Shown here: positions 8,415 through 17,662 of the stretch, in pieces
Layout of the letters: every line of letters begins with the position of its first letter
Position numbering within the stretch: the stretch's first letter is position 1
Assembly: GCA_036263455.1 (NCBI GenBank)
Contig: DATAGZ010000005.1
Location: 1 to 34,510 of the forward strand
Source: DATAGZ01 sp036263455
Lineage (GTDB): Bacteria > Pseudomonadota > Alphaproteobacteria > Dongiales > Dongiaceae
Direction: 5' to 3'
DNA: 34,510 nt
Notes under the pieces: generated by a model
Database searches by the model: none
Seen by the model: the letters and a program-made list of their open reading frames with translations, nothing else
What the model was told of the DNA's origin: nothing
Translations under genes and position numbers: made by a program

Positions 8415-9197
8415 ATGCCGTATGTTTTTCGTGCCGTCGGTGATTTGCGGCATCGGCCGCTTCACGCGGCTTTATACCTATTTGTCTTCGTGGCGCTGCT
8501 GGCGGTTAACCAGCAGATGATCATACATTTTCCAGGCCAATGGGGCTTGTTGGCATCGGTTTACCTTATCGTCGCGCTGGTCACGGGCTATACCGGGGTC
8601 TGCTGGTTTATCGAGCGCCTCCATCCCGAAATGATATGGGGAGACGTGATGCGCCGAGCGCTGGTTACTCTGCCAAGATATATCGCCACCTGTTTTCTGG
8701 CATCGATTTTCCTTGGGCTTCCCGCTCTTATAGTTGTGGCCGGCGTAACTTACAGTGCTGCCTCTCACACCGAAGGTGGGCTGACGCTTGCTACGATTCG
8801 CGAGTGGCAATTTCCTTCGGCGGGCTTAATGACCATGCTCTTTCTCATCGCGGCGGTTCTGACCATATGTTTGCTAGGGAAGCTGATGCTCGGACCGATC
8901 TATTCCCTTCATCATTCGGTCGGGCAAAGCCTGGGGCGCGCATGGCAAGCGCCATGGTCATGGGGATGGCGCTACTTCGGCAATTGTATCATCTTGTGCG
9001 TTATTCTTATGGTCCCCGGATTTCTTCTGGGGTTTGTTCTTTTCAAGCAGCCCGTTCTGTTGGCGACCGTGATGCCGTGGATCTTCGCAGTTATCAATGG
9101 ATTAGCTTTCGGCATCGTCCTCAATTTGGCGATTCTCTATTACCGGGAACTCGAACAAAAAGACACGAGCACAGCGGCCGCGACCTTCTCTGCCTAA
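8415..9197 (+). CDS. six-helix membrane protein of unknown function
   Basis: A 260-residue protein starting at an ATG with GAGGGGG about 6 nt upstream. Six hydrophobic helices are visible at about 18-35, 44-65, 85-112, 135-160, 188-210 and 215-243. No catalytic motif is apparent. The N-terminus (YVFRAVGDLRHRPLHAAL) and C-terminus (RELEQKDTSTAAATFSA) are hydrophilic and probably cytoplasmic. The general look is of the uncharacterised DUF-type integral membrane proteins of alphaproteobacteria. It sits 64 bp after the efflux operon and may be co-transcribed, since no terminator separates them. Coding quality (ribosome binding site, consistent helices, good third-position GC) supports a real gene. 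Confidence 0.75.
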   Translation: MPYVFRAVGDLRHRPLHAALYLFVFVALLAVNQQMIIHFPGQWGLLASVYLIVALVTGYTGVCWFIERLHPEMIWGDVMRRALVTLPRYIATCFLASIFLGLPALIVVAGVTYSAASHTEGGLTLATIREWQFPSAGLMTMLFLIAAVLTICLLGKLMLGPIYSLHHSVGQSLGRAWQAPWSWGWRYFGNCIILCVILMVPGFLLGFVLFKQPVLLATVMPWIFAVINGLAFGIVLNLAILYYRELEQKDTSTAAATFSA

Positions 9198-9260
9198 GCA
9201 TTTACCGGATAGTATTAAGCACGCCGGAGACGCCAAGCGGGATTCAAGCATTGGGCCAAG

Positions 9261-9288
9261 AAAAAACCCCGCGGGCGGACCCGCGGGG
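9261..9288 (-). terminator. intrinsic terminator of groESL
   Basis: A perfect 9-bp GC stem, CCCCGCGGG (9267-9275) and CCCGCGGGG (9280-9288), with a CGGA loop is followed on the minus strand by six T (9266-9261). It stands 38 bp after the groEL stop. On the plus strand only a weak T content follows, so its main job is the groE operon. Confidence 0.93.
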
Positions 9289-9325
9289 CAGTTAAAATAA
9301 TCAAGTTATATAAAGCTGGGCTGGA

Positions 9326-10981
<1,656 letters not shown>

Positions 10982-10990
10982 TTTCTTCTC

Positions 10991-11305
10991 CTAAGCGGCT
11001 TTCTTCTTGGACGCCACGCCCTCGATGATGCCGAGAACGTCCGATTCCTTCATGATGATGAGGTCTTCGCCGTCGATGCGCACCTCGGTGCCCGACCATT
11101 TGCCGAACAGGATCCGGTCGCCCGCCTTGACGTCGAGCGCCACGAACTTGCCGTGCTCATCGCGCGTGCCGGCGCCCACCGCCAGCACTTCGCCCTCCAT
11201 CGGCTTTTCCTTGGCCGTGTCGGGGATGATGATGCCTCCGGCGGTCTTTTCCATGGATTCGACCCGGCGCACCAGCACCCGGTCATGTAGGGGACGGAAT
11301 TTCAT
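10991..11305 (-). CDS. groES: co-chaperonin GroES
   Basis: A 104-residue heptameric lid of the GroEL chamber. The start at 11305 gives MKFRPLHDRVLVRR and has GGAGG 5 nt upstream (11315-11311); an ATG 12 nt further up would include that ribosome binding site and is rejected. The mobile-loop region (EKTAGGIIIPDTAKEKPMEG) and the C-terminal ESDVLGIIEG are as expected. The gene is transcribed first in groES-groEL from the promoter at 11364-11392. Confidence 0.98.
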   Translation of the reverse strand: MKFRPLHDRVLVRRVESMEKTAGGIIIPDTAKEKPMEGEVLAVGAGTRDEHGKFVALDVKAGDRILFGKWSGTEVRIDGEDLIIMKESDVLGIIEGVASKKKAA

Positions 11306-11335
11306 ATACTCCTCCAAAAGGTTTCCGGGGCGTTG

Positions 11336-11362
11336 TTAGCACTCGCCCCTCATGAGTGCTAA
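11336..11362. promoter_or_regulatory. CIRCE element (HrcA operator)
   Basis: A perfect CIRCE: TTAGCACTC (11336-11344), 9-nt spacer, GAGTGCTAA (11354-11362). It lies between the groE promoter and groES, over the predicted transcription start. HrcA dimers bind it and repress groESL until heat stress removes active HrcA. hrcA is not in this window. Confidence 0.97.
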
Positions 11363-11363
11363 C

Positions 11364-11392
11364 CATATAGGAACCGTGTGCTTTTCTGTCAA
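11364..11392 (-). promoter_or_regulatory. groESL promoter
   Basis: On the minus strand TTGACA (11392-11387) is followed after 17 nt by TATATG (11369-11364). Transcription would start a few bases into the CIRCE element, the classic arrangement for HrcA repression of a housekeeping-sigma promoter. Confidence 0.8.
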
Positions 11393-11512
11393 GAGCGCAA
11401 AAAAAACGGAAAACACTAGCAGCACTCACCGGTGCTTGCTGATAAGTCATTGAAAAAAAAGAATTTAACACCCTGATAGCCGTTTCGTGTTAATCTATAC
11501 ACGAGGTACGAC

Positions 11513-11776
11513 ATGGCCAATTTAATTCAGCAATTGCGCAATTACCGTCTCACCACCGCTAATATCCTCTATCACATGCCGGACCATCCGCACCTGCTGC
11601 AAACCTATATTTGGCAGGAGTACGACTTGGCGCCCGACTTCCCCGAGCTGCACAGGTTCCTGGATTTTTGGGAACACCGCCTGGAGGGCAAGCTGCATTC
11701 GGTACGGGTGGCCTGCGCCGAATTTCTGACCGGACAGGATTGGCGCTACGCCGGATATTTCGAGCAGGTCCACTAG
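11513..11776 (+). CDS. usg: Usg-like family protein
   Basis: A small protein of 87 residues matching the alphaproteobacterial Usg family, first described upstream of trpF in Caulobacter. Recognisable stretches are LTTANILYHMPDHPHLLQTY, WQEYDLAPDFPELHRFLDFW and LEGKLHSVRVA. GAGG sits 6 nt before the ATG. The biochemical function of the family is unknown. Here it is not next to trp genes in the visible DNA but stands divergent from groESL. A short inverted repeat CGTGT/ACACG (11486-11503) lies just before the ribosome binding site. Confidence 0.9.
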   Translation: MANLIQQLRNYRLTTANILYHMPDHPHLLQTYIWQEYDLAPDFPELHRFLDFWEHRLEGKLHSVRVACAEFLTGQDWRYAGYFEQVH

Positions 11777-11820
11777 AAAGCGGGCATGGAAAGCCGTAGC
11801 GTTGCGTTAGCGCAAATCGC

Positions 11821-12501
11821 CTAGAACAGGCGGTGGAGCTGGCTCCCTTCCCGCTTCAGCCATGTATGGCCCTGGGCAAAATCCGCGCTGAGCTCGCGAC
11901 ACAGAGACCAAAAGGCTGCGCCATGGTTGCGGTGGCGCAGATGGGCCACCTCGTGCGCCACGACGTAATCGAGCGCGACGTGGGGGGCGAGGATCAGACG
12001 CCAGGAAAAATTCAGACACGACCCACATGAACCCCAGCGCGAAACCAATTCCTTGACCCGAACGGGCGGGCAAGCACAACCCACGTGCGCGGCCTTCTCT
12101 TGCGCGAGTTCGGTGAGGGCACGGCGCGCCTCCTCCCGCAGGAAACGGCGCACGCGCGCGCCTGCCATCGGACCACCCACGGTGAGAACATTATTCTCGA
12201 GACGGCTTGCGGTGCGAGGATCAGCCGAGACCGCGATGCGGATCTCATCGCCACGAAAGGGAATAATGCTGCCCTCGCCCAAGAGCGCAGGCGCGGGACC
12301 GAGGCGCGCAGCGAGCCACTCCCGCTTGTCTCGGGCGAACCTGAGCGCTTCACGCTCGGAATGACGGGGAGACAGGGTAAGAATCGCCTGACGGGCGTCC
12401 GCGCTAACTCGCAGGAGAATGCGGCGCGCGCGCCGGTTGCGGCGCACCAGCAGGGGAATTCCATCGAGATCAACGAGCTTTGACAGGTTTCCTCTCGGCA
12501 T
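11821..12501 (-). CDS. YgjP/WLM-type M48-like metallopeptidase (DUF45)
   Basis: A 226-residue protein of the YgjP (DUF45) family. The zinc motif HEVAHLRHRNHGAAFW gives HExxH, with a further His and the following acidic region; VSRWGSCGSCLNFSWRLILAP is the family's conserved strand upstream of it. The N-terminal half is a beta-rich domain (RRARRILLRVSADARQAILTLSP). Start 12501 is taken as the first ATG that is not deep inside the neighbour; it overlaps the upstream Ada-like gene by 32 bp. No good ribosome binding site is visible, which suggests translational coupling. Substrate unknown; probably a cytoplasmic protease. Confidence 0.85.
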   Translation of the reverse strand: MPRGNLSKLVDLDGIPLLVRRNRRARRILLRVSADARQAILTLSPRHSEREALRFARDKREWLAARLGPAPALLGEGSIIPFRGDEIRIAVSADPRTASRLENNVLTVGGPMAGARVRRFLREEARRALTELAQEKAAHVGCACPPVRVKELVSRWGSCGSCLNFSWRLILAPHVALDYVVAHEVAHLRHRNHGAAFWSLCRELSADFAQGHTWLKREGSQLHRLF

Positions 12502-13318
12502 CCAACAATTGCGCCTTGCGCTCGAGCCCCCAGGCGTAGCCGCCCAGCGAGCCATCGGTGCGCACGACGCGGTGACAGGGAATGGCGATTGCCACGGGGT
12601 TGGCGCCGCAGGCATGACCCACCGCCCGGCTCGCACCGGGCGCGCCGACGCGCCGCGCGAGCTCGCGATAACTCACCGTCTCGCCACGCCGCAGCGCGAG
12701 CAGCTCGCTCCACACTTTTTGCTGGAAAGCCGTGGCGCGGATGTCGAGCGGAAGATCGCGATGCGGCAGCGCACCGCCGATGCGCGCCTGCAATTCCTCG
12801 ACATAGGGCGCGAGCGCGCTGTCGTCGCGGCGGAGGCTCTCGGCACGGGGGAATTCCGTCTCCAGCGAGCGGGCAAGCGCCTCGCCATCCCCGCCGAGCT
12901 TTACCCGGCAGAGGCCGCGGGGGGTCGCCGCGATCAAGAGCATTCCCAGCGGGGAGTACGCGATCGTATAAGTGATGTGCTGACCCGTGCCCCCTTTGGC
13001 ATAGTGCGCCGGCGTCATGCCCAACGCTGTTTTCTCATAGACGCGGCTGAGCGAACCGTACCCCGCATCGAAGATTGCCGCCGCCACATTATCCCCTGCC
13101 TGGAGGTGGGTCCGCAACTTCCCTTCGCGCAATGCATCGCCATATTGGCGCGGGCTGATCCCCAGATGTTTTTTGAACTGGCGCTGCAAATGCCAGGGCG
13201 AGAGACCGCAATGCGCGGCAAGGGCTTTGAGCGGGACGGGGCCCATCTCCTGATTGGCGATCCAGTCCTCGATATATTTCGCGGCCTTCTGGGTGGCTTC
13301 GAGCGCGTGATTCAGCAT
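12470..13318 (-). CDS. Ada-like fusion: AraC HTH + O6-methylguanine-DNA methyltransferase
   Basis: A 282-residue fusion. The first ~110 residues are an AraC-type DNA-binding domain (LKALAAHCGLSPWHLQRQFK, then GYGSLSRVYEKTALGMTPAHY). The rest is a methyltransferase domain with catalytic C248 in IPCHRVVRTDGSLGGYAWG. It removes alkyl groups from O6-guanine in DNA by suicide transfer. The N-terminal zinc C4 domain of E. coli Ada (with Cys38, the phosphotriester sensor) is absent, so methylation-switched activation as in Ada is not expected in the same way. The ATG at 13318 is chosen because GAGG lies 6 nt upstream; an ATG 12 nt earlier is possible. Confidence 0.92.
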   Translation of the reverse strand: MLNHALEATQKAAKYIEDWIANQEMGPVPLKALAAHCGLSPWHLQRQFKKHLGISPRQYGDALREGKLRTHLQAGDNVAAAIFDAGYGSLSRVYEKTALGMTPAHYAKGGTGQHITYTIAYSPLGMLLIAATPRGLCRVKLGGDGEALARSLETEFPRAESLRRDDSALAPYVEELQARIGGALPHRDLPLDIRATAFQQKVWSELLALRRGETVSYRELARRVGAPGASRAVGHACGANPVAIAIPCHRVVRTDGSLGGYAWGLERKAQLLDAERKPVKAR

Positions 13319-13334
13319 GTTCGACCTCATGCCC

Positions 13335-14213
13335 CTATACTATGCCCCTCCCGAGTCGGGCTCTATCCGCTTCTTGCGCGCCACGCTTAATTTCTGCGGC
13401 ATTGCCATTTGCCAGCGGGTGCATATCCGATAAAAGCGCCTGGGCGGCGGCACCGTGACGTCGCGCTAGGTCGTCAAAGCCCTGCATTGCGGAGAGCGCG
13501 ATACTCTCGCTTGCATAAAGCCCGCTTTTCACTCCTTCCCGCACGGCGAAGCCGATGGATTCAAGATGATGCACGACCTCCCGTGGGTGTGCCTGGAAAT
13601 ACGGGCGCCGCAATGTGGCCGCGACGAAATCCGCCCCGACCGCTCCGGCGGGTAAGCGACGCCAATCCTCCAGCATGGCGAGGTAAGCGGCATCGCCTAT
13701 GCGGTTGGCCCAGATGGCGCCGTTCGCGGTCTCGATCGGAGTGATCGCGCGATGCTGATTTTCCATGGTGATGTCATGGAGGGCGCCCACCTTGGCAAGT
13801 ACCTCTTCAGCACGACGGCGGTCGAGTTGGGCAACGATTTCTTGTCCCGCCGCGCTTGTCAGAACCGGGACCATGGTGCGATTGATGGTCGCGACGATAT
13901 CGGGCGTGATAGCGGCAAGCACCTGTGGATCAGCCCAGCGCGCGGCATCGAGCGGATCGGTGGCGGCTGTGACAGCGCCATTTTCCTTACCGCGGGTCAC
14001 GAGCATGCGCCACGCCGCAGCGGCGGCGGGAGAAAAGCTGATATCGTTCTGATAGCGCCCGATGGAGAGTCCGCTGCCTGGTCCCGCCCAGCCGATACCG
14101 CCCCGATCACCCTCATTGCGCACGACGGCGATGGTGCTCAACGCTCCTACCCATTCAGGAACAGAGTGCTTGAGAACGGCCCAGGGTCTGTTCAGGGGAT
14201 TATGCACCGGCAT
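13335..14213 (-). CDS. hypothetical protein, possibly lysozyme-like
   Basis: A 292-residue protein I do not recognise with confidence. No signal peptide or membrane helix is evident. The early segment VVRNEGDRGGIGWAGPGSGL followed by SIGRYQND resembles the Glu-containing active-site region of lysozyme- or chitosanase-like enzymes, where G-S-x-G-x-x-Q is common; this is only a pattern impression. The rest is mainly helical with many Ala and Arg (ALHDITMENQHRAITPIETA, WANRIGDAAYLAMLEDW). It starts with ATG after GGGG and ends 17 bp before the Ada-like gene, so it probably shares a transcript with it. Confidence 0.6.
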   Translation of the reverse strand: MPVHNPLNRPWAVLKHSVPEWVGALSTIAVVRNEGDRGGIGWAGPGSGLSIGRYQNDISFSPAAAAAWRMLVTRGKENGAVTAATDPLDAARWADPQVLAAITPDIVATINRTMVPVLTSAAGQEIVAQLDRRRAEEVLAKVGALHDITMENQHRAITPIETANGAIWANRIGDAAYLAMLEDWRRLPAGAVGADFVAATLRRPYFQAHPREVVHHLESIGFAVREGVKSGLYASESIALSAMQGFDDLARRHGAAAQALLSDMHPLANGNAAEIKRGAQEADRARLGRGIV

Positions 14214-14238
14214 TTCCCCACTCTACCGTAGCTAGAAC

Positions 14239-14258
14239 AAAAAGGCAACTTTATTGCC
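14239..14258 (-). terminator. short intrinsic terminator
   Basis: On the minus strand GGCAA/TTGCC (14258-14254 and 14248-14244) with a 5-nt loop is followed by five T (14243-14239). It lies 25 bp after the stop of the small gene at 14283. The stem is only 5 bp, so its strength is uncertain. Confidence 0.45.
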
Positions 14259-14282
14259 AACCGAGGCGCGCCCTCGACGAGG

Positions 14283-14510
14283 TCAGCCCTCCAGACGAAG
14301 ATACTGCTTGCCAGAGCGGAGCGAGCTCTGCGCGACCGTCTTGCGCCTGCTGGTATCGTTGACGCAGAAAATTCGCGCATAAGGGGTGCCGTCGATTCCT
14401 TCGAAAAGGTCGGCAACTTCCCAGACGAGAAGCGGCGATTCCGCGTGACGATAGCGGGCGCCGACATTCACCTGAGTTTGTTTGTGACGGGCGAACAAAC
14501 GACCAAACAT
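14283..14510 (-). CDS. small hypothetical protein
   Basis: A 75-residue protein starting MFGRLFARHKQTQVNVGARY. GGAG lies 7 nt before the ATG at 14510, which favours this start over an upstream ATG at 14540. It looks beta-rich, with PLLVWEVADLFEGIDGTPYA and ARIFCVNDTSRRKTVAQSSL, and ends in a basic SGKQYLRLEG. No known motif, signal or membrane segment is seen. Terminators on both sides (14239-14258 and 14561-14595) make it a single-gene unit. I infer it is real from the ribosome binding site and clean boundaries. Confidence 0.6.
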   Translation of the reverse strand: MFGRLFARHKQTQVNVGARYRHAESPLLVWEVADLFEGIDGTPYARIFCVNDTSRRKTVAQSSLRSGKQYLRLEG

Positions 14511-14560
14511 CCCTATCTCCGATTGCCGCGTTCCTATCACGGCATTTCATCCACAACAAG

Positions 14561-14595
14561 AAAATCCACCTTTCGTTTTGCAAAAGGTGGATTTT
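14561..14595. terminator. bidirectional intrinsic terminator
   Basis: A 13-bp perfect stem, AAAATCCACCTTT (14561-14573) and AAAGGTGGATTTT (14583-14595), with a 9-nt loop. The A/T ends give a T-run on either strand. It ends the leftward transcript of the binding-protein gene (stop at 14620). Confidence 0.9.
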
Positions 14596-14619
14596 TAAGG
14601 AACATATTCGCCGGGATGG

Positions 14620-15780
14620 TTAGGGCGTGCTGCTCTGTATCGCCTGATAGGCGGCGACCCAATCCTTATAGGGCACGCACTGGCGTCCCGCGCCGCATTC
14701 GCGTGTGGGCGTACGCCAGAATTTGAGATCGGCGAAATGGTTGATCCCATTGGTCTCGCAGCCTGTATCGGTCAGGAGCGCATTGCCCTTGCATGCCGCA
14801 GGCACCACCGGGACCGAGCCGAACCAGGAAGCCACCGCCGCTTGGGTGTCCTTGGCCAGCGAATGTTCGATCCACATATAGGCGCAGTTCGGATGCGGCG
14901 CCTTGGCATGCATCATGGTCGTATCGGCCCAGCCGGTCGCACCTTCCTCGGGAATAACAGAACTCACCTTGACCTTGCCGGCCATCTGCAGCGTATTGAC
15001 CTGGTAAGGCCAAGAGGTCGAGGCCACGACACCCTCGGTGGTGAAATCATCTACCTGGGCCGAGGCATCGCTCCAATATTTCTGCACGAGCTTGCGCTGC
15101 TCCTTGAGAAGATCGACCGCCGCATCGAATTGCTTCTGGTCGAGCGCATAGGGATCGGTGATTCCTAGCTCGGGGCGGTGCTTCATGAGATAGAGCGCGG
15201 CATCGGCAATATAGATCGCGCCAAAGTACGCTTGGATGCGGCCTTTGTTCGATTTGCCGTCCGGCAGGGTCTGCTCCTCGAACACCACTGACCAGGATTT
15301 GGGCGGATCCTTGAACACCGTCGCGTTATAAAGAAGAACGTTGGGACCCCATTGATAGGGGACGCCGTAATGCTTGCCATTGACCGTATGCCAAGGCGCT
15401 TTCTGCAGCCGCTCATCGATCGTGCCATAGCTAGGGATGAGGTCGGTGTTGATCTCCTGCACCGTATCGCCGGCCACAAGCCGCAGCGAAGCGTCGCCAG
15501 AGGCCGTGACCAGATCGAACCCTCCGCCATTCATGAGCGAAACCATCTCGTCCGACGTGGCCGCTGTCTTAACCTTCACTTTACAGCCGGTCTGCTTCTC
15601 GAAACCCGTGACCCAGTCGTAATTCTTGTCGGAATCGCCGCGCTCGACATAGCCGGCCCAGGCGATGATATCGACTTCACCCTCGCCTTGCCCCAGCTTT
15701 TTGATTGGATCGGCCAGCGCGGCACTCATCGCGAAACCCGCATAGGCCGCAAGCACGGCGGCCATGATCTTTGTTTGCAT
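14620..15780 (-). CDS. PotD-like extracellular solute-binding protein
   Basis: A periplasmic binding protein of 386 residues related to spermidine/putrescine-binding PotD/PotF. It has a signal peptide of about 23 residues (AAYAGFAMSAALA), then EVDIIAWAGYVERG, FEKQTGCKVKVK, GVPYQWGPNVLLYN and AIYIADAALYLMKHRPELGI. GGAGGAAG precedes the ATG. No ATPase or permease of the family is adjacent, so it is an orphan here and its transporter must be elsewhere, or it serves as a sensor. Four Cys in the last 60 residues (KGNALLTDTGCETNG, TRECGAGRQCVPY) may form disulfides, which is unusual for the family. Confidence 0.85.
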   Translation of the reverse strand: MQTKIMAAVLAAYAGFAMSAALADPIKKLGQGEGEVDIIAWAGYVERGDSDKNYDWVTGFEKQTGCKVKVKTAATSDEMVSLMNGGGFDLVTASGDASLRLVAGDTVQEINTDLIPSYGTIDERLQKAPWHTVNGKHYGVPYQWGPNVLLYNATVFKDPPKSWSVVFEEQTLPDGKSNKGRIQAYFGAIYIADAALYLMKHRPELGITDPYALDQKQFDAAVDLLKEQRKLVQKYWSDASAQVDDFTTEGVVASTSWPYQVNTLQMAGKVKVSSVIPEEGATGWADTTMMHAKAPHPNCAYMWIEHSLAKDTQAAVASWFGSVPVVPAACKGNALLTDTGCETNGINHFADLKFWRTPTRECGAGRQCVPYKDWVAAYQAIQSSTP

Positions 15781-15840
15781 CTCTTCCTCCCCAGATGTCA
15801 GGCCTCGAAGCTACGCATCGGATGCGCAAAAGTAAATGTA

Positions 15841-16854
15841 TTAGTGACGCACCGCGCCATGCACCCGGTTCCATGCTCCATGCACGCAGAAAAGCGCCGC
15901 GCCGAAAACCAGAAGCGCGTTCGCCTGATGCAAAACCGCCAGAGGTACCGGCACGATGAAGAGCAGCGTGGCGATCCCCAAGCCAATCTGGAGAACCGCA
16001 AGCGCGAGCAGCGTAGTAGTCCGCCGCCACAGCGACGTCCGCCGCGCCGCGCGGGCGAGAAAGAGCGTCATCAGAAGGATGAAAGCCGCCAAGAGACGGT
16101 GCAAGAACTGCGCACCGGCGGGATTATCGACGAGCGTCCATCCGCCTGCTTCAAGCTCCGCCGGCCACCAATGACCGCCCATGGTAGGGAAGGAATTATA
16201 GATCAGGCCGCCGTGCAGGCCGGCTACCAATGCTCCCATTCCCATCTCGACAAAGATCAGGATGAGCAATATGAGGAAACCGGCTCTCAGGTGCGGCGGA
16301 GAAACAAAAGCAGCTTCGGAGGCGGTCTGGTCGAAGCCCGTCCACAGAACCGCGCCATAGAGCAGCAGGGCGGCGAGAAGATGGGCGGCCAAGCGGTAAT
16401 GCGAGACTTCGAGCCGATTCTCGAAACCGCTCGCGACCATGTACCAGCCCAGCGCGCCCTGCAAAGCGCCAAGCAGAAGAATGGCCAGGAGGCCGAGCGC
16501 GAGCCGGCCCCGGATCCTACCGGTGAAGAGAAAATACAGGAAGGGCACGGCAACGACCAGGCCGATCAAGCGACCAAGCAGGCGGTGCACATATTCCCAC
16601 CAGAAGATGTCTTGAAAGCCGTCCAGAGTCATGGTGGGATTGAGCTGGTGAAATTGCGCCGTCTGTCGATAGAGCGCAAACAGGCGTATCCATTCCTCCT
16701 TGCTTAGCGGAGGCAACGTACCGCGCAGAGGCGCCCATTCCATGATCGACAGGCCCGACCCCGTCAACCGGGTAATACCGCCCACCACCACCATGGCGAA
16801 GATCAACCCGGCTATGGCAAATAGCCACCAGGCGAGGACTTTCCGGCCACGCAT
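15841..16854 (-). CDS. ctaA: heme A synthase CtaA (COX15 type)
   Basis: An integral membrane enzyme of 337 residues that oxidises the C8 methyl of heme O to give heme A for aa3-type cytochrome oxidase. It shows the type-2 CtaA/COX15 pattern: GGITRLTGSGLSIMEW near residue 25, EYVHRLLGR with H90, SHYRLAAHL with H152 and H158, QFLHRLLA with H252 and VLHQANALL near 313. These histidines are the conserved heme-ligand pairs. About eight membrane helices are visible. The start ATG shares one base with the stop of the upstream deaminase gene (TAATG), so the two are coupled. No cytochrome oxidase genes are nearby. Confidence 0.95.
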   Translation of the reverse strand: MRGRKVLAWWLFAIAGLIFAMVVVGGITRLTGSGLSIMEWAPLRGTLPPLSKEEWIRLFALYRQTAQFHQLNPTMTLDGFQDIFWWEYVHRLLGRLIGLVVAVPFLYFLFTGRIRGRLALGLLAILLLGALQGALGWYMVASGFENRLEVSHYRLAAHLLAALLLYGAVLWTGFDQTASEAAFVSPPHLRAGFLILLILIFVEMGMGALVAGLHGGLIYNSFPTMGGHWWPAELEAGGWTLVDNPAGAQFLHRLLAAFILLMTLFLARAARRTSLWRRTTTLLALAVLQIGLGIATLLFIVPVPLAVLHQANALLVFGAALFCVHGAWNRVHGAVRH

Positions 16855-17255
16855 TATCGCCGGTACTTATAGGGGAGCAGATCGAGGGGACGTTCCGCGC
16901 TAAGCGTGCCGTCGCGCATGACCAGGACACGCGCCTGGGGCGCGAAATCGGTCAGCATTTCCCGGCAGATGCCGCAGGGGGAAACGACGCGTATCTCTTG
17001 GATATCCTCGCGGGGGCGAGGATGACGCACCGAAACGATCGTATCGATCTCCGCCTCTCCCGCGCTCAGCGCGGCACCCAGCGCGACCGCCTCCGCACAG
17101 ACCGAAGCGCGGCCGACATAAGTATCGAGATGAACGCCCGTGTAGATCGCCCCGCTCCCGCCGCGCACGGCGGCGGCGATATGGTGGCGGTTTTCCTTAT
17201 ACCGTTCGCGGATCAACGCGCGCGCGGCCTCGACCAATTTTTCCCATTCATCCAT
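16854..17255 (-). CDS. cytidine deaminase-like protein
   Basis: A zinc-dependent deaminase fold of 133 residues. C53-A54-E55 (ASVCAEAVALGAAL) supplies one zinc ligand and the proton shuttle, and PCGICREML (P93-C97) the other two Cys. This is the tetrameric CDA / blasticidin-S-deaminase arrangement. The protein is standard in length. Start 17255 is set by GGAGG 5 nt upstream. It overlaps the DMT gene by 8 bp and ctaA by 1 bp. Likely reaction is cytidine or deoxycytidine to uridine, but blasticidin-type or other nucleobase substrates cannot be excluded. Confidence 0.88.
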   Translation of the reverse strand: MDEWEKLVEAARALIRERYKENRHHIAAAVRGGSGAIYTGVHLDTYVGRASVCAEAVALGAALSAGEAEIDTIVSVRHPRPREDIQEIRVVSPCGICREMLTDFAPQARVLVMRDGTLSAERPLDLLPYKYRR

Positions 17256-17601
17256 GGGAGCCTCCATATCGGAAGACGAAAAAGGCGCCCAGCGCTATCA
17301 GGCCATAGCCGCAGGCCTGGCGCCAATTGAGGAGCTGTCCCAGATAAAGCCAGGAAAACAGGCCGAACACCAGCAAGGTGACGACCTCCTGGATTGTCTT
17401 GAGTTCGGCCGGGGAATAGACCGCCACGCCGAACCGGTTGGCGGGCACGGCCAGACAGTATTCCACAAGGGCAATTCCCCAGGAGATGGCGATGACCCCA
17501 GCCAGAGGGAGCTGCTTGAATTTGAGATGCCAGTACCAGGCGAACGTCATGAAGACGTTCGAGGCGCACAGCAGCAGGATGGGCGCAAGAAGACGGCTCA
17601 T
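17248..17601 (-). CDS. DMT family protein (DUF486)
   Basis: A small membrane protein of 117 residues with four hydrophobic helices, starting MSRLLAPILLLCASNVFMTF. The stretch WYWHLKFKQLPLAGVIAISW and the following GIALVEYCLAVPANRFG are characteristic of the DUF486 branch of the drug/metabolite transporter superfamily. Length matches the family; it probably works as a dimer. No substrate is known. The stop TGA lies inside the start region of the deaminase gene. The longer open frame upstream to 17676 lacks membrane-protein character and is not used. Confidence 0.88.
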   Translation of the reverse strand: MSRLLAPILLLCASNVFMTFAWYWHLKFKQLPLAGVIAISWGIALVEYCLAVPANRFGVAVYSPAELKTIQEVVTLLVFGLFSWLYLGQLLNWRQACGYGLIALGAFFVFRYGGSHG

Positions 17602-17662
17602 GCGCGCGCTCCGCCACAAACGTGAGCCGTCCGGCCGGCCTCGATTGCAACGGCGATGACCA

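Noticed and set aside
11411..11450. hairpin around AGCAGCAC/GTGCTTGCT upstream of groES and usg as a terminator
   Set aside because: The stem has a bulge, no transcript from either side needs to end there, and the T/A runs are not placed right after the stem.
15352..16707. 451-codon plus-strand frame opposite ctaA and the PotD-like gene
   Set aside because: It spans two well-supported minus-strand genes and their intergenic gap and has no recognisable protein features.
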